Shown: piece by piece, positions 22,878 to 33,281 of the stretch
Numbering within the stretch: position 1 is the stretch's first letter
Layout: every line of letters begins with the position of its first letter
From: Heterodera schachtii
Lineage: Eukaryota; Nematoda; Chromadorea; Rhabditida; Heteroderidae
Reading direction: 5' to 3'
DNA length: 64,000 nt
NCBI GenBank assembly: GCA_023374025.1
Contig: SIJG01000030.1
Coordinates: 526,959 to 590,958 of the forward strand
The notes under the pieces: model-generated
Told to the model about the DNA's origin: nothing
Seen by the model: only the letters and a program-made list of their open reading frames with translations
Databases searched by the model: none
Position numbers and translations under genes: made by a program

Positions 22878-23616
22878 GTGAAAAGAAGCCTTCGATCAGA
22901 GCGCATGGGTTTTGGACGTGTCCGTGCCAAAATCATCCACCAAACCGAGTCATTTGTGTCCCACGAGCGTGTTTTTGTTGGGGATTCGTCTGCACGCCAT
23001 CTTCAGGCCTTCTTCGACCGATCGCTTCACATCGGGCCCAGCGAAGGCCCAGTTGCTGATGTGATCCGGGCGTTCAAACCTGTGGTGATCTCCAGTCGCG
23101 TGAAGGTCATGGTTGTGCTTGTGGGGAGAGATTCCTTAACTGCAGGCGAAACCCCGGAGGCAATCATTGAACAGTGCAAATTATTGGCCGAATTGTGCAA
23201 ACGCCTTCCCGTTCAAGTGCTGTGGAGTTGTCCGCCATACGTTCACAAAAATCAGCGAGAATTTGATTCGCTGGTGGAACAAATGCAGGGGCTCATAAAT
23301 GATGGAAGAAGAAGGAAAATTGAAAAATGCGGGATGTCGGGCACTTAAAGCTTGGATAATGACTCAGACCCCATTCCCAGGCGATAACGAAATGCACATT
23401 CGCACGATGCATTCGGCGGTCATCATTCCATCGGGAGATCAGGCCGATCACCGATTGGAACAGCTGGAATTAGGGCATTCTTCGAGAGATCGGGCCAATC
23501 CTCGTATAATTGTTCCTAATCGTTCGGCTGATCGATCGGCCGCCATCCGTTACCGTCCTTATGAGACTGATCGCTATGAACAGTATGGTAACGAACGCCG
23601 TCGGGGATTAGGGTGA
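22878..23616 (+). pseudogene. SGNH/GDSL-hydrolase-like domain in a retroelement
   Basis: Block I is VFVGDSSARH, with the nucleophile serine in GDS (codons at about 22980-22988). About 48 residues later comes VLVGRDSL (23124-23135), in the place of the family's GxND block III. It is followed by the expected helix and a VLWSCPPY strand. In SGNH enzymes the Asn of GxND helps form the oxyanion hole. Here that position reads Arg-Asp-Ser, so activity is doubtful. The frame shifts near 23330; the continuation, to stop 23614-23616, carries a GDNEMHI motif that could hold the catalytic Asp/His, then an Arg/Asp/Tyr-rich tail. SGNH domains are known in ORF1 of CR1-type retroelements. A Ty3-like context is less usual. 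Confidence 0.6.
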
Positions 23617-23617
23617 A

Positions 23618-25330
23618 TTGATATACATACCGGTAAATGAACGGAAATTCCGTATCAGAAATTCCGAAAACTTGATAAATGACGACGGGTTTGGTCTGAA
23701 ATGGGAAGATTTATTTGAAATTAATTGGAAATCATTTTTTAGTCCGTTTCAAAATTTTAAAATTTATATATTATTCATCGGCTTAATAATTTTCACAATC
23801 ATTGCTCTTTATGCTTTTTGGCTTTTAATGCCATTTTTAAATGGTTACAGATTTTTGATTGGGCTTATGACATTAAATATGTCAATCATTGCCGTCAGTG
23901 GTGGGATGCTAAGCATCGAGAATAATGACTCAATTATAATGAACCAAAGAATAATGGACTCAATTGGGGCATATAAAGAACGGATTGACACTGTTAGGGC
24001 ACATTTTAAAAATCAATCCCATTCCCAATCACTAAAATTTCTCCAAATGCCTTCAACAATTGACTTTTTAAAATTTGCTTCATTAATTCTGGCATGTCCG
24101 CGAAAGGACATAAGCAATTTTTTACAGTCTCGCCTGTATCGTAAGTTGCTGATAAAACAGACAAAGGTTGTGTTGCAAAGGGGGGCAAGATTACTGTATC
24201 GAACAGGGAACGGAGTTTACGATATTTTGGAAGGGTCTCAGTTTACCATAACGGGTGATAGACCGGAAGGGGCACAAAGGCCCGTGGTACCGCAAAGAAT
24301 CTTTGCTCTTCATATTTTGAAATTGAAAGAAATCCACGGGTCAATCTTGGGACCAACGCTTGTAATGGGTGGAACGTATTATCCGATTGGCGGACTTTTG
24401 ATTGATAAATATCAGGATGAATGGGATTTCTTTGACTAATTTTTCGAATTTTTCATGAAAGAAAGGGTTCCTGAAGTTTCGAAAACACTCCCGATTCCAT
24501 TTTATGAACCGGAAGAGATCATTGAGCAAAATGAAACGGAAAGTGTTGGAAAGAAAGGGTTTAAAAAGAATCAAAAGGGATGTTTAAAGTTGAAATGTGT
24601 TAATTCGAATCGAAAATGGGCATTTCGATTCTTTTTGGGTTCAAGCACTTTGAAAATTACCGGAAAGAGAAGTTTTAAGGCGGTACTTTTGTTTCTATTG
24701 TGTTGGACCACGGCATTTTCATCGGTCGAGGGTATGGACAAACAGCCAAATGTGAAAGGCAACGAGATGAAGGCCAATGGAAATGATGGATTCGAAGACT
24801 TCGAGCTACAGACATGGCACAACGAATTAAATGAGCCGCGAGTTGATGAGAGTTCGGTTGCCAGTACAAGTGCAAATGCGAATACGGTAAACCCTATCGT
24901 AATTACGGATATTCAAATTGAAGGGTCGTCGTTAAATACGGCAGAAAACGCGGGACAAATTGGTCAGATCAGTGAGAATCCATTAGAAAATAATGGAAGT
25001 CAGAATTTGAATTATATCATGGTAAATAACTCAAAGGGTACTAGGGGTCAAATAAACCTCCCGGCAAATTTGGAAACGATAAATTGGACCGAAATTCATC
25101 GTTTATTCCCTCCCCCTAAAATTGTATTAAAGGCTCCACAGCCGGAGGAAATGCCTCTGAGCCAACAGCCGTCAACGTCAAATGGTGTTGGTGAAGAGAG
25201 TCTCCCGAGTTGCTCAACGATTGGAATTGGCAAAAATGGGAAGGCATTTCGAATCTGGGACAATCGCTGTCGTCCAGTCGGCATTGTTGGTCCATCTTTC
25301 TCCGATTCACACCGAAGACCAACGCCTTAC
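23618..25330 (+). pseudogene. Retroelement membrane ORF interrupted by one stop
   Basis: One frame runs from about 23618 to about 25330, broken only by TAA 24437-24439. The duplicate at 25735 reads sense codons at that point, so the stop is secondary. There are two hydrophobic segments near residues 46-75 and 80-99. A third near 24680-24735 (AVLLFLLCWTTAFSSVEG) looks like an internal signal or anchor. Ser/Asn/Glu-rich sequence, then a Pro-rich region, follow. Lying after pol, it is in the env position and could be an env precursor or leader. It shares no recognisable domain with known Env proteins. From about 25327 the frame runs antisense over an env fragment, so its last 30 codons are not native. 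Confidence 0.5.
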
Positions 25331-25728
25331 TTCCGCCCACGGCAACTAAAATTGGTTTTACCACCTGGACAAATTACTTCACAACCCAAATTAACTTTGG
25401 AGTTTTTAAATGGCAGCACATCCACTTGATTTTCTCCACCTTTTTGGCATTTGGCTAAAAAAATTAAACCTCCTGGACAATTAATTTCTGCTATGTTTTT
25501 ACCCCAATCTGTCCAGCAAGTGTAGTTTAATCGCCCTCCGGTTGCACATTCATAACACCCTTTTAATTTTCCAATTTGTTTTACTTTGCACAAATTTCCT
25601 TCAGTTTCAGTTACGATTTTTAAATTTTCAACTCTTACTAATTATTGAATAGGACTATAGGCAGTTTCACTCAATATTTCATTTTTATTTGTTCTTAAAT
25701 TTAATTTATCCGTTGTAAAAGGGAGTTT
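25327..25728 (-). pseudogene. Env fragment, phlebovirus-G2-like fusion glycoprotein
   Basis: The minus strand encodes a Cys-rich segment with GCYECATGG followed by a regular series of CxxxxC-spaced cysteines and CPGG motifs. This resembles the C-terminal part of the phlebovirus-type Gc/G2 glycoproteins carried as env by some nematode LTR elements such as the Cer7/Cer13 group. One stop near 25640 interrupts it, and both ends are cut by rearrangement. It is an old, incomplete copy of about 130 codons with no membrane anchor, so not functional. The family call rests on the cysteine pattern alone. Confidence 0.55.
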
Positions 25729-25732
25729 GGGC

Positions 25733-26440
25733 TCGAAAGAAATCCACGGGTCAATCTTTGGACCAACGCTTGTAATGGGTGGAACGTATTATCCGATTGG
25801 CGGACTTTTGATTGATAAATATCAGGATGAATGGGATTTCTTTGGCGAATTTTTCGAATTTTTCATGAAAGAAAGGGTTCCTGAAGTTTCGAAAACACTC
25901 CCGATTCCATTTTATGAACCGGAAGAGATCATTGAGCAAAATAAACGGAAAGTGTTGGAAAGAAAGGGTTTAAAAAGAATCAAAAGGGATGTTTAAAGTT
26001 GAAATGTGTTAATTCGAATCGAAAATGGGCATTTCGATTCTTTTTGGGTTCAAGCACTTTGAAAATTACCGGAAAGGGAAGTTTTAAGGCGGTACTTTTG
26101 TTTCTATTGTGTTGGACCACGGCATTTTCATCGGTCGAGGGTATGGACAAACAGCCAAATGTGAAAGGCAACGAGATGAAGGCCAATGGAAATGATGGAT
26201 TCGAAGACTTCGAGCTACAGACATGGCACAACGAATTAAATGGGCCGCGAGTTGATGAGAGTTCGGTTGCCAGTACAAGTAGCAAATGCGAATACGGTAA
26301 ACTCTATCGTAATCACGGATATTCAAATTGAAGGGTCGTCGTTAAATACGGCAGGAAACGCGGGACAAATTGGCAGATCAGTGAGAATCCATTAGAAAAT
26401 TATGGAAGTCAGAATTTGAATTATATCATGGCAAATATTC
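25733..26440 (+). repeat. Direct duplicate of 24328-25045
   Basis: About 700 bp nearly identical to the membrane-ORF segment at 24328-25045, with a few substitutions and small indels. Here the reading frame lacks the TAA of the first copy but shifts near 25940. The two copies flank the inverted env fragment. Confidence 0.9.
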
Positions 26441-28110
26441 ATCTTGTATAAGAATTCATTCATCGGAAAGCCCAAGAAAATATAAATTAACTTTTATATT
26501 CAGTTTAAACAGCCAAAAATAAAGTTACAATAAATGTGAAAATAATTTTAATAGACTAAATTAAGAAAATTTAAATTTATTCAATATAATTAAAAATTAA
26601 AAATATTATAAACATAGTTTAAATTAAAAACAAGTTTTATAAAAAAGAGTAAATAAAAATAAATTCTGAATTAATTGCTGGTGCTGCAATAGGTACTGCG
26701 TCAAGAGATTTATTTATAACCAAACAAAAATACTTAATAATATTATCAAAATTTAAATTAAAAAAAGGCAGAATAGCTAATAGAAAAATCAGCATTAATT
26801 GATACTTTTATTTAAATGGATAATAAAACAAAAAAAATTCATCTCTTTATAAAAATAATATACATTTAATGTTTCAAATAATTGAAGAATTAATAAATTA
26901 AGTATGTATTTGAATTAGTTTTTGAAAAATAGTTTCTAAATTAAACATGTAAGCAAATAAATAAGGTTTTTAACTATTTCAATTCACTAAATTTATCAAA
27001 TAATAAATGAATGAAAAACTGGTGAAAAACATATAATTACAATCGTAATTCATTATTTTTTGTAATTAGCCCATGTTGTACTTTTTGTAGTGCCTATTTG
27101 ACCATATTAATTTCAACCATTAAAGCATGCTGGCACACTATGACATATTCTCGAAATAACGCAATTTTTAAATTTAAAAGAAATAAAATATACTATGCTT
27201 ACTAATATTATAATTAATTAACTAAAAAATTTAATAATTAAAATTAGCATACAGATTTTATAAAATAAATATTTACAGCAATCATAATTCTACAGAATTT
27301 GACAACTAAATTTTTTAAATTTCTAATTAAACCAAGTTAAAATTAAAAATTAAATTTAAGCATCAGTATGATTTATTTTTATTGGTAGATGAATGAAATT
27401 ATTTTAAATTTTAGATTATTAAGATATGAAAAAACTTAATCTCATAAAATTAGAGAAAATTCAATAAAAAGACAATTAAAATATAATGTCAATAATAACA
27501 TAAATTTAATAGAAAATTTAATTCGTATAATTTTGAGAGATATTAAGAAATTTATAATGGTTTGGTTTTTTTATAATTGAAATTTATTTATAATAATTTT
27601 TAGTAGATTATCTTTCTTTTCTTCCTTTTTTTGTAAATTTATTTTGTAATTATTTATATGAAAAAATATATAAAAATTATTTTCTTTATTTGTATTTATA
27701 AATATATGTGACTTTAAAAATTTGAGAAATGATTGTAATGTAAATGAGATTCTTTTTATTAATTCAAATAAAATTTTAAACTTCCTAATTATTTTATTTT
27801 TGTAGTAATTAATGCTTCGATTTTTGGGCATGAAGAACGCTAAATAGTTAAAATTATTAATCGAATAATTAAAATTATAATTTTTATTAAATATGAAATT
27901 TATTATTACTATTTAGAGAAACAAAAGGATAAATATTCATTTATAATTCTTCACTTTTTAATAATATTGAAAAAACAAAAAAGAAAATTTTCTTAAGCTT
28001 ACAAAAACGAACATTAAAGAAAAAATAATTTAAATACAAAGCTCTTGCCCAAATTACCTGCGAATATATAAATTTAAAATAGAAAATCAAAAAAAGCGTA
28101 AAATGCTGTA
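26441..28110. other. AT desert
   Basis: No gene supported. A 45-codon + frame near 26668 (ELIAGAAIGTASRD) is the only protein-like stretch. It lacks a start or splice context. Confidence 0.45.
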
Positions 28111-28111
28111 T

Positions 28112-28590
28112 GTATCTTTGCAGCATATAGTGGACATTTATCCTTTTTCTGGCAAGTGGTCTCATGGCCGAGTGGTAGTGTGTTGGGTTGGTGGCAGAGC
28201 AAAAGTTCGAGTCCGCTTGACTGCGGCTCATTTATTGCGATTTTTCGGAGGACTACCGTACCCCTCGCAGTGGTGACGTCATCATCTTTGCAGCATATAG
28301 TTGACAATTATCCTTTTTCTGGCAAGTGGTCTCATGGCAGAGTGGTAGTGTGTTGGGTTTGGTGGCAGACCAAAAGTTCGAGTCCGCTTGACTGCGGCTC
28401 ATTTATTGCGATTTTTCGCCGGACTACAGTACCCCTCGCAGTGATGACGTCATCATCTTTGCAGCATATAGTGGACAATTATCCTTTTTCTGGCAAGTGG
28501 TCACGTGGCAGAGTGGTACTGTGTTGGGTTTGGTGGCAGAGCGAAAGTTCGAGTCCACTAGCCTGCGGCAGAGTTTTTCGAATAAAAAAA
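28112..28590 (+). repeat. Tandem array of three tRNA-derived SINE-like units (about 170 bp)
   Basis: Three units start with GCAGCATATAG at about 28120, 28290 and 28461. Each has an A-box (TGGCCGAGTGG or TGGCAGAGTGG at 28165, 28335, 28506) and a B-box AGTTCGAGTCC (28204, 28375, 28546), so the internal Pol III promoter is kept. The unit boundaries carry TGACGTCA, a CREB/ATF-type palindrome (28273, 28445). Third-unit divergence is small. A 145-codon frame through the array repeats with it and is not a gene. Confidence 0.8.
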
Positions 28591-28659
28591 TAAAAAATTA
28601 TTATTTAAAATAAAAATAATAAAAAATAATAATTTTCAGAAAAAATTTTACAAAAAAAT

Positions 28660-28915
28660 CGCGCACCCCTGCAATAGGTTTTGGTTTGCAAGAAAAGTCG
28701 CGCAATAGGTTTTGGTTTCAGTACTGAAAATTTTGGCGCTCAGATGGCCCGCGCTCACTTGGCAGCGCTCAGTAGGCTGGCGCTCAGTTGGCCGTGCACC
28801 CCTCCCATAGGTATGGGAGGCTACCGTAATCCGGTGAAAATGGGGACACTAACTACTACCCCGGCGGAATGTCGACCCGGCGGAATGTCGGCCTGTAACT
28901 ACTCATAGACCCTTA
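28660..28915 (+). repeat. Compound GC-rich short repeats
   Basis: Direct repeat CGCGC...AATAGGTTTTGGTTT (about 31 bp apart), four copies of a 14-15-bp GGCGCTCAGTTGGC unit, a CCCATAGGTATGGG palindrome, and two copies of CCCGGCGGAATGTCG. No coding region is credible here. Confidence 0.7.
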
Positions 28916-29285
28916 ACTTTTTCTTCTCTACGCGAAAAGATATGCCGCATTTTGTCTATTCTTTTCCTGTATATTATAAATTTATAAAAAGTTTCGCCAT
29001 CAATATTTTTTGATAACATTTTAATTTTTATTGGTTATTTTAAAATATTGAATTCGTCTACATACCATTTAAATAGAAAATCCACTTATACAAATATTTT
29101 TCACTTTGAAAATTCATAATTTACTTAATTTCTTTTTTGAACAAGTCTTATTTTTATTAAATTTTAGAATAAAAATATATAAAATAAATAAAATAAAAAT
29201 GAATTTTCTTGTAAATAATTTATCATATAAATTCCAAACTTTCCAAAATAAATTTGCTCATTTTAATGAAATCATTGCCTTCTAA
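28916..29285. other. AT-rich intergenic
   Basis: Nothing recognisable on either strand. Confidence 0.5.
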
Positions 29286-29289
29286 GGTA

Positions 29290-29605
29290 GAATAATTCTT
29301 CTCCAAATTTGGCTTTCCATATGCAAATGTTCAATGCCGAAGTGTTTATCATTTCAGCAATTTCCTTGTCATTAATTTCTGGATTTTCTTTTTTTATTTC
29401 CCAATAAATTTTCATTTTTTCCATTTTTTCTTTCACCGTTATGCTTTTATGGCTAATACAAATGCCAAATTGTTTCTTCCATTATTAATTGCTCTATGTC
29501 CAACTCCAATTTTCTTGCAAATTTCGACATAATTTTGGTACCATTCTTTTTTTGAATATTTTCTTTCATTTTCATTTTTCTCCAAATATTTCATCAAATG
29601 ACTTT
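29290..29605 (-). pseudogene. HTH-family relic with internal deletion
   Basis: The reverse strand reads KSFDEIFGEK and then jumps straight to the KKEWYQNYVEICKKIGVGH unit (HTH2), skipping HTH1. HTH3 follows, with the end of the family (FGEE). It has a frameshift inside HTH2. The deletion joins the charged segment to the HTH2 leader. Confidence 0.7.
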
Positions 29606-29861
29606 TGTATGTAAAAATCGAAAATTTACTGGTTTTAAGCAGAAAAAAAAGAAGATAATTCTACCCAAATGAAATGAAAAAAATTTTGTGAATAAATTCT
29701 TTCCTACTGACCGAAAATATTTTTAATAATTAAATAAATATATAAAATAATTTTTTCCATTAATTAAAATTCCCGTTCTGCTGAACACATTAAAAAATCT
29801 AATTTTATACAATCTAATTATTTATTATTATCTCATCAAAAGGTGGGACCGATTCCCGAAA

Positions 29862-29990
29862 TTATTTTACTTTTGCTTTGGGAGCTTCGATACTTTTCCA
29901 TTTTTCAATTGTTGAAAGGCTAACTCCGATTTTATTTTACTTTATTTCCATGTGCCTGTTGTTTAATTCCGTTTTTATTACAATGTCATG
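29862..29990 (-). pseudogene. HTH-family relic, single HTH unit
   Basis: The reverse strand keeps one unit, KIGVSLSTIEKWK, in DNA otherwise unlike the family. It is too short to say which repeat it derives from; the sequence resembles HTH2. Confidence 0.5.
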
Positions 29991-30132
29991 GAGCAAAGAA
30001 AATGTGTTCAAATAAAATTAATCGCTAAAAAGATAATGTCGTACAAAATTAAATGCATTTTCTCTTTTCTTTCTTTGTCGATGTTTAGAACTGGTTCCCC
30101 CTTCTTTATTGGCATCTCATTAAATTTCATTT

Positions 30133-30240
30133 CTCACCAAATTCTACGATCAGTCCCAGGCCAATAACTCGGTCCAAATCGGATTTATGCATTATAGACC
30201 GAGGTGTCGAGTGATATATCCATTCGTCGAAATTGGTGAG
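30133..30240. repeat. 108-bp imperfect palindromic element
   Basis: The ends CTCACCAAATTCTACGA and, inverted, CTCACCAATTTCGACGA match at 15 of 17 positions. The interior has ACTCGGTC opposite GACCGAG. No target-site duplication was found. Confidence 0.4.
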
Positions 30241-30428
30241 GTACATATTCTTTAATTTTCCAATTTTTTAAATTTTAATGAGATTTGTTAACAGATTTTG
30301 TCCAAAAAAAGACAAAAAATTGAATATTTTTAGCAAATTTTCATCAAAAAATTGTTAGTTTTGTGGATTTTCGAAAGAATTATGCGAATTTTTTAGGAAA
30401 ATTTAGCTGAGGTATGTCTGGTTTTGGA

Positions 30429-30449
30429 GGGGGGGGGGGGGGGGGGGGG
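30429..30449 (+). repeat. Poly-G tract, 21 nt
   Basis: An uninterrupted run of G in AT-rich DNA. A second run of 15 lies at 37690-37704. Both are prone to replication slippage and quadruplex formation. Run lengths may be misassembled. Confidence 0.85.
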
Positions 30450-30532
30450 ACCAATAAGGAAAGTCGAAAATTTTGCAAAAATACTATTTTTCCTTAAAAA
30501 TTTCCGTTATGGAGGGGCCTTGGGGATATGTA

Positions 30533-30594
30533 CCAGGGATGGAATTCCGAGGCATCAAAAATTTTCGGAAGTCGGAATTCCGTGCCATCCCTGG
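30533..30594. mobile_element. 62-bp hAT-like mini-element (CAGGGATGG ends)
   Basis: Inverted ends CAGGGATGG / CCATCCCTG enclose two GGAATTCC palindromes. CAGGG is the usual hAT terminal motif. The flanking octamers do not match, so no target-site duplication is visible. Confidence 0.45.
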
Positions 30595-30794
30595 ATGACC
30601 AAAAAATGCTGTGATTGTTATTCCCTTTGGCCGGTGGTCCGACTAATTTTCTTGTTAATTTTGTATTTGCTTTATTTGTTCCATTTGCGCCTTCTTTTTT
30701 CTCAATTGCTTTGGCTTTATTTGATTTATTAAATTGAATACGTGTACGAATATTATATTCTTTTATATGGGTCAATAGCAACTCGTACAAAAGG

Positions 30795-31030
30795 CAATGA
30801 ATTTTCTATGAAATTTAAATGCTCTTTGTATTTATTTATTTTATACATATTCGAATATTTTCTTTCTTTTAACATTAACCGGAGTAATGCATATATTTTA
30901 TTATTTTATTTTTTTATTAAATAATTACGGCTTTATTATTTCCGGAGGATCAGTAGAATAAAATTAATTAATTGTAAATAATTTGTTCAGTATTAGAGTT
31001 AAGTAAATTTTTCTGATTGTAAGAAATCAG
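30795..31030 (+). promoter_or_regulatory. Conserved upstream block of HTH-family copy 4
   Basis: About 230 bp also present at 36600-36870. It holds ATCAGTAGAATAAAA, TTTGTTCAGTA and the hairpin CTGATT-GTAAG-AAATCAG (31013-31030), about 100 nt before the ATG. Its recurrence upstream of several copies argues for promoter function or simply a common duplication unit. Confidence 0.5.
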
Positions 31031-31130
31031 TTGGATTTAGATTTTTATTATTTGTAAAAATAAAAAATTGTTAAATTATATTTTTGAGAAAAATAAATAA
31101 CAATTTTCTTTTTTAGAATTTTTGAAGAAA

Positions 31131-31772
31131 ATGAAATTCCTATTATTATTCGTCATAATTAAATTTTTGATCGCCCGAATTAATCAAACCGGACAAGAAA
31201 AGAAAAAGTTGGAACAAAAACCATTTGATGGAAGAAGAAAAATTTGAAGAAAAAAAAAGAAATAATTGGAAAATATTATAAAATAAAAGAGAAAATAAAA
31301 CAAAAAGGAAGAAAATATTCAGCAAAAGAATGGGGAAAAATTGAAAATAAAAAAGCGAAAAAATTGGGCACAAATCGCCTATATCTTTATAAATGGATAA
31401 ATAATTTAAGGCTTAATCAAATAAATTGCTACAAATCAACAACTGATGAAGAAAAAACTCAAATTGTACAAAAATACATTAAAATGACAAATGAATTTAA
31501 GCAAAAATCAAAATATTCTTTAAAAGAATGGAAGAAAAATTATAAAAAAAATTGGAGTAAGCCATGGAACTATTGAAAAATGGAAGAAACAATTTGGATT
31601 GAGTAAATTTTTAACGAAACGGGAAAAAATAGTAAAAATGAAAATTTATTGGCAAATGAAAAAAGAAAAACCAATAATGAGTGACAAAGAAATTGCGAAA
31701 ATTATGAAAATTCATCAATCGAGCATTTCGCGATAGAAGAATAAAATTAAAGAAGAAATAAATGATGAATGA
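31131..31772 (+). pseudogene. HTH-family copy 4
   Basis: ATG 31131 opens a signal peptide (KFLLLFVIIKFLIA). About 20 bases of the EIFGEKW region are deleted at about 31230, shifting the frame. HTH1 is variant (LGTNRLYLYKWINN). HTH2 has lost about 11 bases before its GVSHGTIEKWKKQF core. HTH3 (IAKIMKIHQSSIS) ends in TAG where siblings have TGG. The stop equivalent to the siblings' is TGA 31770-31772. It has at least three lesions, so no protein is expected. Confidence 0.8.
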
Positions 31773-32438
31773 AAACGGATGATTAAGAGGGAAATCGAAT
31801 GGGAGCAGGGAAATGAGACATCGGCTTCAGATTTTAAAGTTTTTCTATTTTTTAGACTAGAAATTACTGTTTTTTGATGATTTTGGGGGGAAATAGGTCC
31901 GATGATGCATGTAAAAACATATTTTAATGAGATTTTGTTTATAGATTTTGAAAAATATGAAAATAATCGAGAAATATTAAAAAATAAGTGGAATTTATAG
32001 AAGCGCAAAAGTTTATTAGAATGTTACAAATGGAAATTTTAATTTCTTTTCCAAAATGCTGATTTATGTACATTTCTTTTGGTAGAAAATCACGACTCCC
32101 TCTGCAACCCAAAAATTGGAAAATGCGACAGCAAAGATTTCAAAAATGAAATTCTGTACCATTCTGTAGAACAAAAAGTCAAAATCTATAAGAATCTCTT
32201 TCTAAATCGTTTTTCTCAATTTAAGTTGTTTACAAAGGCTTAAAATTTAAAAATTTTTGAAAAATTACCAATTTTTGTTAACAAAATAACACACTGAAAT
32301 TAGTTTATTGTAAGTTTTGTTTTCAATATCAACCCACGCATGGACGATACAGACTTTCTTTTGGGAGCGTTGGATATTTAAAAAATTCTAAATTATTGTC
32401 GCGTTTTATTGTCTTCCTTATTTTATGATTTTTACCCC
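31773..32438. other. Intergenic; start of shared 3' flank, then unassigned
   Basis: The first about 40 bp (AAAACGGATGATTAAGAGG) are the family's conserved 3' flank. The remainder is AT-rich without a recognisable feature. Confidence 0.5.
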
Positions 32439-32450
32439 ATCAATTTGGGT

Positions 32451-33002
32451 TCCCGGTAATTTTGTCAGTAAGTGATTTCGTCAGTGAAAATTAATTCAGA
32501 AAAAGCGAACATCTAGCCAAAAATTACAAAAAATTCAAAAAGCCGAATGATAAAACAGGCTCGTAAATACCCTAGCGGTTTGCAATTTGCAAAATCCATT
32601 ACAAGTATTCTCAAATTGTTCTCCTGCCGAAACCATTTTTAAAAAAAACCCACGGCGCGCTCCAACACTGTAAAGAAATTTGAAAACGAAATTTCGAGGT
32701 TAATGCAGAATGATAATGGCTGACGACCATTTAGAATGAACATATAGGAGATAAAAGTAGCAAAGACTAAGCACAAATACAACTTATTTTGCTTATATGT
32801 AAGTGACCGGACGAAAATAGGTTGATAATAAACATATTCTTTATTTTTGAATTTACATATTTATTTAAATATTTTAACGAATTTAATTTAGGAAATATTA
32901 AAAATTTTTTCATAAAAAAATTATTATTATTACTACGAAACCCCGTACTGACGAAATCACTCATCACTGACGAATTCACTTCTGACGAAATCACATGTTA
33001 CC
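32451..33002. mobile_element. 552-bp MITE-like element with 12-bp flanking repeats
   Basis: Flanked by ATCAATTTGGGT at 32439-32450 and 33003-33014. Inverted ends begin GGTAA and repeat TGATTTCGTCAG words (left about 32455-32486, right about 32945-33002). The 9-12-bp flanking duplication would suit a Mutator-type element. No transposase is present. Confidence 0.5.
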
Positions 33003-33063
33003 ATCAATTTGGGTGTTTACATTATTCTATTCATTCTCTTAATTGAATGTATTCATTTAATAA

Positions 33064-33270
33064 ATGAGGAATAAAAACGGATCATTATGAGGGAACTTTA
33101 AATAGAATTAGCCAAAAGAAATTTCCTTGGATTGTAACACAACTTAGGTTTTAAATTATTTTTTAATTTTACAATATTTTTAAAAATTGGTGTCTCTAAG
33201 CCGAGCCCGAAATTGTTTTTTTAAATTTTATTATTAATTTTTCGTAGTTTTAGGAGCTAACCAAGAATCT
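33064..33270 (+). pseudogene. 3' flank relic of an HTH-family copy
   Basis: Homologous to the downstream DNA of copy 3 (8680-8840), including AAAACGGATCATTATGAGGG and CTTGGATTGTAAC. It is preceded by only a few bases of possible coding end. The homology resumes after the hAT-like element, near 34450. Confidence 0.5.
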
Positions 33271-33281
33271 GACCTCAAAAC

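Noticed and set aside
28156..28593. 145-codon + ORF with internal repeats
   Set aside because: It follows the tRNA-derived SINE-like array with its period, including the Pol III boxes.
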